Shown: piece after piece, positions 14,905 through 23,900 of the stretch
Layout of the letters: each line of letters starts with the position of its first letter
Numbering within the stretch: position 1 is the first letter of the stretch
DNA from: a virus
Strand: one strand, 5' to 3'
DNA length: 38,751 nt
Virus record (IMG/VR): IMGVR_UViG_3300011115_000191
Location: 1-38,751 of that record
The notes under the pieces: generated by a model
Databases searched by the model: none
Told to the model about the DNA's origin: nothing
Seen by the model: the letters and a program-made list of their open reading frames with translations, nothing else
Translations under genes and position numbers: made by a program

Positions 14905-17820
14905 ATGACACCGCTGGAATTTATAGCGGCTGTAGTACCGTCGGCGGGGGTTTTATGCGTCGCGGAACTAAGCTCAAAGAAAAAAGAACACGTATTTGTA
15001 GACAAGGTTGAAGACCTTGCACCGCACATCAGGCGCTTTGTTGAAGCTAAAAGGGATACTTACTTTGCACTAGCGAGTTTTACAGAGAGTGGTAAACGTA
15101 CGGCACCCAACGCGCTGTACATCCGGTCGTTGTTCGTTGATATCGACTGCGGCGCAGGTAAGCCGTATCTGACCAAGCAAGCCGCCGCTACCGCGCTGGA
15201 TGGTTTCCTGCAAGCCACAACGCTAGGCGTGTTGGGGAACCCGTGGGTTGTCACGTCTGGCGGGGGGCTGCACGTCTACTGGCCTTTCACGGACAACATA
15301 CCTGTCGCGCAGTGGCGTCCGGTTGCTGAGAACTTCAAGCGCTTATGCAAGAAGCACTCGTTGCACATTGACTTTACAGTAACCGCCGATGCAGCGCGGG
15401 TGTTGCGTGTGCCGGACAGCTACAACTGGAAGATCAAAGACAAACCGCGCAAAGCCAAGATCATGATCGAGGGCGTGACGTTTGCCTTTGCTGACATCGC
15501 TGCTGCGGTCAAGGTGCAGATCAACGGTGAGGCTGTGGCGGAGCCGGTGTTTAACCCTGCGGCGATTCCCGGTGTGCGCCCCAAACGCCAGACACCATCA
15601 CAGGTCAAGCTGATTGAGAACAGCGTCACACGGTTTAAGAACATCATGCTGCGCACTGACGGCGGTTCAGGGTGCCTACAGTTGCGCCACTACGCCGAGA
15701 ACGCAGCACAAGACGGTATGGAACCGCTGTGGCGTGGCTTGTTGTCAATTGCTCAGAAGTGTGTGGACGGCGCGAAAGCGGCAAAGTGGTTGTCTGGGCT
15801 GCACCCCTATACGCCAGACCGCATGGAACAGAAGATGCGCGAGATCAAGGGGCCATACTCCTGCTCTAAGCTGGATGGCGAGAACCCCGGCGTCTGCGAG
15901 AAATGCCCGAACTGGGGCAAGATCACCAACCCACTGGCACTGGGGCGGGAAGTCGCAACAGACAACACCGCAAAAGAGATCACGCTGCCGCCTGAGAATG
16001 GTTCAAGCACCGAGCCGGTATCACTGCCCAACCAGATCAAAGTCACGCGCCCCACGCCGCCACGCGGCTTCTCTTACGGCAAGAACGGGGGCATCTACCG
16101 CGCGATAGAAGCGGAAGACGAGAGCAAGAACACGATTAAGAAACAAGTTTTGGTATTACCGTATGACTTGTTTGTTGTAGACCTGTTGAACGTCAACAAA
16201 GAACACTACGTCTTTATGTTGGCAACCCGCCCAGAAGGGGCGATTCAAGTGTCCTTGCAGCAGAAGGCGGTAGTCAGCAAGGATGATACGGTCAAGGCGT
16301 TGGCTGCGCAGAACATCGTGGCGGCGTATGGGGCTGGCAATGACAAGAACCTGTTTGATTACGTCAGGGCGTGTGTAGAGGAGGTATCCTCTAGCAAGCA
16401 AGCGATCAACGTCCCTACGAGCTATGGGTGGCAAGCAGACGGTGGGTTTGTGGCAGGTGGCAAGATATTCATGGCTGATCAGACAGTGCGCCAGATACCC
16501 ATGCCGGGGCTGGAAAACCTTACCCACGCTACCACGCCGAAAGGCACCCTAGAGACATGGCGCAAATACCCGCAGATGCTGATAGCGAAGGGTCTGTATG
16601 ACGTGCTGGCGATTGGCTGCGGTGTGGGTTTTGGTTCCCCGCTGATGGAGTTCACGGGGCTGGATGGTCTGACCTTCCACGCTGGCTCCACTGAATCTGG
16701 CACCGGCAAGACCGTGGCGCTGGAGTTGGCGGCGTCCATCTGGGGGCATCCGCGTGACTACCGTGTGGGTAAAAGCACGTCCTCAGTCGCCATGCAGCAA
16801 CGGGCGGGGATGCTGCGGAACCTGCCGCTGTTGAGCGATGAGATTACCAGTAAGAACCGGCGCGATGCAGAGTGGTTTCCTGAGTTTGTGTTTGACTTGT
16901 CAGAAGGCCGCGCTAAAGAGCGTATGGAGTCGGGTGCTAACAAAGAACGCCTCAACACATCGGTCTGGTCGTTGATGGCGATTCTGTCCTCCAACACGCA
17001 CATGATGGACTACCTGACCGGTGGACGGAAGCACTCGTCTGAGGGTGAGATACGCCGGATGCTGGAGTGGGTTACCAACGAGTCGCTATCGTGGGAGGCG
17101 CATGAAGTTGAGGTTATCAAGACGCTGCGCTACCACCACGGCACCGCTGGCGATGTCTATGCACGGTGGCTGACGCTTAACCGCAGCACGGCGATAGCGG
17201 TCTACCAGAGCGTGTATCAGCGCATCAGGGCTGAGTTCAAGATGACCAACGACGAGCGTTACTGGCATGCTGGCGTGGCGTGTTGTGTGGCGGGGTGCAT
17301 CCTTGCTGGATCGAAGTATTCCAACGTGGTTGACCTGCCCGTGCAGCAGATCATTATCAGCTTGAAAGTAATTGTTGAGAAGGCGCGTGTCACGGTTCGT
17401 TCTAACGTCCGCACGGCTGAAGACATCCTGAATGCCTACATCAGCGAGTTCTACGGTAAGTTCATCGTGGTGCGCGTGATTGATGGGGCGATACAAGCGA
17501 CGTTCGGGGAGTCTGGCACTGTGGACGAGTCGATCACACGCACAAACATTTCAGGTCGGGTCGAACGGAACGTAACTCCGGGTTACATAAACTTCTTTAT
17601 AGAAGAACGGATGCTCAAGTCTTACTGCTCCAGCATGAGCTTTGGGTATGCAGACTTCCGCAAGCAGATGGAGAGGCAGCACCGCGTTGAGTATATCAAG
17701 AAGGATATGTTGTCCAAGACCAAAGGCCCACAGATGCGCGTGAACACAATTAAGATCAGTCGCCCTGAGTCACCGTTGCTTGAGACCGATGTCGATCAAA
17801 ATATATTACCCGTGGACTGA
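14905..17820 (+). CDS. Primase-helicase fusion (AEP-like primase plus DUF927-type helicase)
   Basis: This 971-residue protein joins two activities. The N-terminal about 190 residues look like a primase-polymerase of the archaeo-eukaryotic type, with LFVDIDCG (Asp79, Asp81), SGGGLHVYWPF and RVLRVPDSYNWK. A cysteine cluster (C-S-C and CEKC near residues 315-335) may bind zinc. The C-terminal half resembles DUF927 helicases, with Walker A GSTESGTGKT at 594-603 and Walker B LLSDEI around Asp645. Such proteins prime and unwind at the replication fork. It is the largest early gene and the penultimate one of the plus-strand block. Confidence 0.85.
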   Translation: MTPLEFIAAVVPSAGVLCVAELSSKKKEHVFVDKVEDLAPHIRRFVEAKRDTYFALASFTESGKRTAPNALYIRSLFVDIDCGAGKPYLTKQAAATALDGFLQATTLGVLGNPWVVTSGGGLHVYWPFTDNIPVAQWRPVAENFKRLCKKHSLHIDFTVTADAARVLRVPDSYNWKIKDKPRKAKIMIEGVTFAFADIAAAVKVQINGEAVAEPVFNPAAIPGVRPKRQTPSQVKLIENSVTRFKNIMLRTDGGSGCLQLRHYAENAAQDGMEPLWRGLLSIAQKCVDGAKAAKWLSGLHPYTPDRMEQKMREIKGPYSCSKLDGENPGVCEKCPNWGKITNPLALGREVATDNTAKEITLPPENGSSTEPVSLPNQIKVTRPTPPRGFSYGKNGGIYRAIEAEDESKNTIKKQVLVLPYDLFVVDLLNVNKEHYVFMLATRPEGAIQVSLQQKAVVSKDDTVKALAAQNIVAAYGAGNDKNLFDYVRACVEEVSSSKQAINVPTSYGWQADGGFVAGGKIFMADQTVRQIPMPGLENLTHATTPKGTLETWRKYPQMLIAKGLYDVLAIGCGVGFGSPLMEFTGLDGLTFHAGSTESGTGKTVALELAASIWGHPRDYRVGKSTSSVAMQQRAGMLRNLPLLSDEITSKNRRDAEWFPEFVFDLSEGRAKERMESGANKERLNTSVWSLMAILSSNTHMMDYLTGGRKHSSEGEIRRMLEWVTNESLSWEAHEVEVIKTLRYHHGTAGDVYARWLTLNRSTAIAVYQSVYQRIRAEFKMTNDERYWHAGVACCVAGCILAGSKYSNVVDLPVQQIIISLKVIVEKARVTVRSNVRTAEDILNAYISEFYGKFIVVRVIDGAIQATFGESGTVDESITRTNISGRVERNVTPGYINFFIEERMLKSYCSSMSFGYADFRKQMERQHRVEYIKKDMLSKTKGPQMRVNTIKISRPESPLLETDVDQNILPVD

Positions 17821-17977
17821 AACCGAAGTGGGGCAGAGCTTCTTCGTGCCTTCGCTAGATGTGTATAAAACAAAAGAGGCAGGGCTAGTTGTAGCCCTGC
17901 ATCTCCACATCAAAGGTAAAGCAACTTTCGGTTTACTGCATGGCAAACACGGGGTGCTGTTTACGCGGCTTTCCTGA
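17789..17977 (+). CDS. Unknown small phage protein, 62 aa, overlapping the convergent late gene
   Basis: ATG 17789 lies 32 bases inside the primase-helicase gene. The product begins MSIKIYYPWTETEVGQSFFV and ends HGVLFTRLS, a compact alpha/beta-like pattern. I recall similar short phage proteins with a YYPW start. Codons for AGLVVAL encode one strand of the terminator hairpin at 17879-17900. The last 17 bases overlap, on the opposite strand, the end of the giant late gene. The ribosome site is weak. Confidence 0.65.
   Translation: MSIKIYYPWTETEVGQSFFVPSLDVYKTKEAGLVVALHLHIKGKATFGLLHGKHGVLFTRLS
17866..17900 (-). terminator. Intrinsic terminator of the late (minus-strand) operon
   Basis: GCAGGGCTA at 17879-17887 and TAGCCCTGC at 17892-17900 form a perfect nine-pair stem with a four-base loop. 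Read on the minus strand, the stem is followed by CTCTTTTGTTTTATA, a T-rich run as expected for a Rho-independent terminator. It lies 61 bases beyond the stop of the giant gene, the last late gene. On the plus strand no T-tract follows, so it acts in one direction only. Confidence 0.8.
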
Positions 17978-20900
17978 TTATTTCACGATACTGTTTGGCT
18001 ATATCTATCTGGTCTTTGCGCAACTGGTCAAGACGCTTACGCTTTTCAGAAGGCACCAGATCAGACGCTTTAACCTGTGCAACATCATCTGCTATCTGTT
18101 TCATGTTGTTCTTAAAGTCTGGATAAGTTTCGCCAATTGAAATGCGCTGTAGGTTGGCGTTAAGGTAAGCATCCGCTTCAGCGGTTTTACCGTCATCGTT
18201 TAGTTTCTTATAAGTGTTAACCGCCCGTTCGCCATCCTGCATCAACTCATACGTGCGGTTAATAACCCCACCCGCATCGTTAGGTTGAAACGCGCTACCA
18301 ATAAACGCGGTTTGAGATGTTTTCTTTTCGGCTTCTTTTGCGGCAGAACTTGCAAAAAACGCATCCGCCAATGACACCGCAGACAACAGTGTTTGCGCAC
18401 CAACCCCGCGTATAAACTGGTCAACCTTAACGGGAGACACACCCGGAATACCCATACTGCCTAGTGTTTTTGCAAGTTCAGTGGTTGTGTCTTTATAGCG
18501 TTGCGCAGGATCAAGCGCTTGCATACGCGGTGACTCAACGTCAGCCCCAGTAAAAAGGTCTTTACCGGTAACACCCTCAACAACCGGCACAAGAAACTGC
18601 GGTATAGTTTTGCTAGAACCGCCCGGAATTGAGTTGATACCCATTTGCACGAGCGCTTTACCAATATCCGATACGTCATCATCTCCAGCTACAGAATTGT
18701 AAATGGCTTCAGGAATAGCTTTAGCAAGCAAACCAAATTCAAACGGAATTGGTATACGAACAGGCTCATCAAAAAACGGAACGCGCACAAACCAGTTGTT
18801 GAGCTTTTGTTCCGGGGTAGCGTTCTTGTAGGCTTCGTCGTCTTCCATTGCCATTGCATACATAACAGTAAACGCAGCCATTGCCATAGCCCGTTGCTTA
18901 AATTTTTCTTGAATTTTTAAGCGTTCGTTGTACGGCAGTTTGCCGGTCATAGCTTTAATAAATACGCTCATGCCTTGTATCTGCGCGTTAAAGAACGGAT
19001 ACAACGTATTGGCCCACTGTATAGATGGAGCTACACCGCGACGGTTAAAGTCAGTAATTTCATTGGCGGCAACCCACGCTTCCATCTCATTCAAACCTTG
19101 TTTGATGTAGCTGTTGTAAGCCGCCAACCGAACGCCCACATCCGCCTCCATACTCTTGGCTTCAGCAAAAGCAAGCAGTCCTGATATTGATTGTTTACCG
19201 CTCACAACACTGCGCAGAACAGTAGACAACGCTTCTTTGCTGCCACCGGCAAGAACTTGTCCACCAAGCAGCCCTTGGCTTTCAAGCAGCGCGGCTTCGC
19301 GGCTAGTGCCGGTTAACGACTTGTATATATTTTTGAACGGGTCTACTACGGGAATAAAGTTGGCACCGCTGGTTCCCAACGCAGAGAACGAATCTTTAAC
19401 AACCTGCCGAAGCGGATACAACGGGCTTAAGATAACAGCGCGGCGAAGAAACTGTGCGGGGAGACCCATCAGTTCAAGCGCTTTAGGCATTGTAGTTTTA
19501 ACGCCTTCCAACCCCTTAACCAGTAGCGTTGGCGGAATACCATCAAACATCGTATCTTTTGTTTCTACGCGAACCGCAATATCTTCGCCATCTTTCCTAA
19601 AGCGAATAACATTAGCGCCTTTATACATGCCTGAAACTTTAATGCTTTCTTTTTGTTCACCGGTTTGTTTGTCTTTATACTCACGCGTTTCAAGCATACC
19701 AAGCTTGCGTAGCGTGTCAACAACACTACCCGTTGCAATGTTACGCAGCGCCATGTCTGTCAACAAATTTGTGTTCTGTACCGCGCTGGTGAAAATGTTA
19801 CTAATTGCAGTGTCACCGCCTACCAAGCCGTGCAAATGCGGCTGCTCTGTCAAGTTTCCAACAATGATCGGGCTTGATTCGTTGCCCAAAATTAACTCAA
19901 TCTCACCGCTTGGGTTTTCCCGATAGAACGGGATGTAATCTTTGGTAGCGCGAAGGGCATCCGCTTTTTCTTTAGAAAGCGCCCCCGCTTGTTCGGCAAA
20001 ATCAACCAAGCCTTTGTTGTATTCGTTGTATATACCCCGCGCTTTATCAAACGCAGTTTTAACTCTAGGCATTGCCGCAATCTCACGCTCAAACTGTTGA
20101 AGCTTGGCTTCAGTCAGCATTTGATTGCCGTTTTTGTCTTTACCAAAATTTAATTTATCAACGCCAATTTTCTCGTTTTTAACCCGCTGCGCTGCCATAT
20201 ACATGGTAAACATATCACCGGCATCTTTTTCAGCAAGCCCCGATTCACCTAGAGCTTTAAACACTTTAACAAGGTTAGCGCCGTCCTTGTTCTTGGTTTC
20301 AACCATCCAATATTTGTTAGCGCCAGTGCCTTTTTGTTTGTATTCAAGCGCACCGTTTGCCGCAACCAGCCGCGTAAAGTTCATTATCTTGTCACGCGCA
20401 CTCAAGTTGTAGCGCACTTGTGAAGCTTCCAAATCTGTAATCTTTTTACCTGCAACGCCCTTTTCAAGCGCTGCCCAGATGGGCGCATAGCGATCTACAA
20501 ACTGGGTCATACCCGCCAAACCCGTTATGTTGCCGCGTATTTCGTCAATCTTAGACCTGTCTTGTGCCACTACAGAGTGCATAATGTCCCACGATTCAGC
20601 GCTCATACCGGCAGGGCGAAGACCTTCTTTTCCTCTAAAAACAATCGTGCCATCGGGGGATACATAAGCACCCAACTGCCCCGCTGCCAAACTGCGTGAC
20701 GACTCACGAATCAACGCTTGAATTTCTTTGGCATCGCGCTTTGCCATGTCAGACAAGCCCATGTTACGGAACAAACTGCGCACCGCAGCGATCATGTCAC
20801 GGATCAGCCCCTTAACCTGCTCAGTAAAAGTGGGTGCAACACGACGCCCCTCGGCAGCGTGGGCAATCATCTCCCGCACAACCATCATCCGAATTTCAGG

Positions 20901-23900
20901 GTTCTTCAGCAAATCTTTTGCCGCCAGCGCGGTCTCAACGTCAGGGAACACGTTTAGCGCCGTGGCAACATCGGCTACGTGCCGTTCGCCTTGCTTAAAC
21001 AGCCGATCAACCAGCGCTTGCATACGCTCTGGCCCAAGCACGGTGTCCACGCCGTAGTGACCGATCAACTCGTGCGCAATGGTCTCTTCAAGGTCGGCAG
21101 CGCTTTTGTGCGCTTCGCCTATTACAACCACGGTGCCGTCTGGCAGCACTGCGCCTTTGGCGTAAGTCACGCCGTCTTCAGCCATTGCATCACGCATACT
21201 TTGCGGAACATCCGCCATCGTAGGGGCGTATACAAAATTGATACCTTTTGGCAACGCTTTCTTAACCCGCGCCGCCACGTCAGCCGCAGCTTTAGAGTCT
21301 ACGCCACGGTCTTGCGGCGTGGCTTCGCGGTATTCAGTGCGTTTTTTACCGCCCCGTTTTGTTGTAGTAACAGGGCCGGGGGCTTTAGCTTCGTTTGATA
21401 TGCCCGTTTTGGCGTACGTGCGAATACCGGTTACGCCTGTAGCGCTTTCTCTTTCGGTAATGGCGTATGCAGTTCGTATGTCTTTTTGCAGCTTGTTTTC
21501 TGTGGCAACACTTAATTTACGGTTGCTCAAAACAATTTTGTTTGCTTTAGCCAAAGCTTTAATATTATCCAATGCCGTGGCAGCAGCTTCCAGCCTATCA
21601 GTCCACCGTTTTAAACCGGCTGGAAGCTTAACCATAGCCGATCTAATATTGTACCTTTGCGCTGTAAGCAGTTTTAAATTGTCCGCTGAAAGCTTTTTGT
21701 TTTTAAGCTTTTTATCAAGCCCTACTAATTGTTTTTCTAAAGCCGCTCTTTGCGCTGTTGCTTGGTCAACAGCAGCAGACGCCCCTTCGTATTCTTTAAG
21801 GGCCGTGTTATACCTAGCGGGTAGCGTTGTTGCGTAAGTTTCAGCAAGTTTCTGCTGAATAAGTTTTTCTCTTACCAATTTACCTTGTTCTTCTGGAGTA
21901 AGTGTAAGCCATTTAGTTCCAAGTTCACCTTCAAGCACATCGCGGATGTCTTGAATACGTTCTTGTCTTTCTTCTTTTGGTGTTAATGCTTCTATTCTAG
22001 GTGCTTTTTCAATCCGCACCGGCATTGTCATACGTTGTTGCAAGTTTGTGCGTTTGTTTACCAGCTTACTAAAAAGCGCTGCTGCTTTTAACTGGTAATC
22101 CGTTCTGTTTAACGTGTCTGAAAGCCCTAAAGCTTTAAGCTGCAACGCATCAGCGTCGTTAAGCTCTATATTGCTTACGTTTATTTTTAAAGCTTTGCCA
22201 ACGCTTTTTATTGCTTTGTTTAAACGCTTAATACTGCTTTCATACCGGCCAAGTTCAGTTCCGGGGGCTGCATTTTTAACACTAACAAGGGTAGTTTCAA
22301 AAGTTTTTGTGCTAATAACATACGGTTCAAAACTTGCAGCAATTTTATTAGCTAAAGTTTCTTGTTGTTTTTCTGCGGTAGAACTTAAAGCATCAACTTT
22401 TGCTTCTATTGCGTCAAGTTGTTTTGATAAACGATTAACTTGTTCTTCAGTTTTTAACTTGTCAATGTAGCGTTCAATAGATTCAAGAATAAACTGTTCT
22501 TTAAGTATGGCTTCTTTGTACTTTTTGAAGGGCGCTTCATAGCTTTTCTTTAATTCAGGTATGGCAAAGTTTTTTATGTATGCTTGTTCTTTACCAACAG
22601 CTTTTTCAGTTTTAGCTAAAACGTCCGCAACTTTTGCATCTACTTTTTTAACGTCGCTAAAAAACCCTTCAAGCTTTGCTTGTTCTAACCACGATTTAAA
22701 TTTTGGTGTTTTAACGCTTGCCAAAGCATCTTTAGCACTCAGCGTCTTGTTTGTTTTTGTAAGCTCATTAAAATAACCCTCAAACACCGCTTGTTTTAAC
22801 CAAGCTTTAAACTCAGTAGATTTAAACCCTTTTAACGCTGAATCAACTATTTGTGAGGCTTCAACATCAAAGTTAGCGGGGCTATCAAAAAAACCTTCAA
22901 ACGCAGATTGCTGTAACCACTCTTTAAACTTAGGCGTTTTATACTCTTCCAGCATTTCCATCTTAAGATTAAGATTTTTAAGCTCTTGTTCAAAAGTGGT
23001 GTGCGCGGCGTTGTATTTAAACTTTAAAACTTCTATTTTGTCCTCTAGCCGCTTTTTAATAATCTGCTGCGTCTTTAAGTTGCTTTCAAGCGAGGTTGTT
23101 TCCGCAGGTGTTTTTTCCTGTTGTTCTTGTTCAATTTTAAGTGCTTTTAATTTGCGGTTGCGTTCAGATGCAGCCGCATTTAAAGAATCAGCCCACTCTT
23201 TAGCTACTTGTTTTACAAGCGCGGTATTTAAAACGCGATCCGCTTTTTTACGCGAAGGTTTATTTTTTATTTCCGTTAATTTTTCTTCACGAATAGCGTT
23301 AATTTGCGTTGTTTTATCACGCCATTCTTTTTCTATTTCTTTTTCACGTTTTGCAAATGTGTTTTGTTCTTTTTCAGGTTCTTTTTTCTTTTTGTTCTCA
23401 GCCTTTATGCGGTCGCGTTCAACTTTAGCTTCTTCCGCTTGGTTTTGTTTGTAGTTAAAAGCTTGCGCTTTACGGAGCCGTTCAAACCGTGCTGGGGTTG
23501 TACGAGTTGTGCCACGCGTTTCCGCAAACATTTCTTTTTGACCCGCCTCATCACCAACATATTGTTTGGCGGTGGCAAGGTCTTTTTGCAACTGCTCAGG
23601 GTTGGCTTCAAGGCCCATAACCACACGATCCGCCAAAGTAAACGCTTCATCAATGACGTTTTGTTTAGTTGGGGTGGGGCCGTAAACAGAGGTTTCTAAA
23701 AAGTCTTTAGCATCACGCAGAGTCTGCCGCACTTCTGGCGACATAACCGGTTCTGCCAACGCATCGTCAATTCTATTAACAGCCTGAGTGCGCGAGTCTT
23801 TATCTTCAGCGCGGCCTTGTGCTTGCGCAAAACTTTCTTGAACAAGATCAAATGCGCCAGCTTGTTTATTACCTGTTTTGGGTTGTTGTTTTCCAACAAG

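Noticed and set aside
17879-17900. Bidirectional terminator at the convergence point
   Set aside because: The T-rich run is present only on the minus strand; on the plus strand ATCTCCACAT follows the stem.
19156-21837. Plus-strand ORFs of up to 256 codons (19156-19926, 21238-21837)
   Set aside because: They are antisense shadows of the giant gene, with serine- and leucine-rich composition typical of reversed coding frames.
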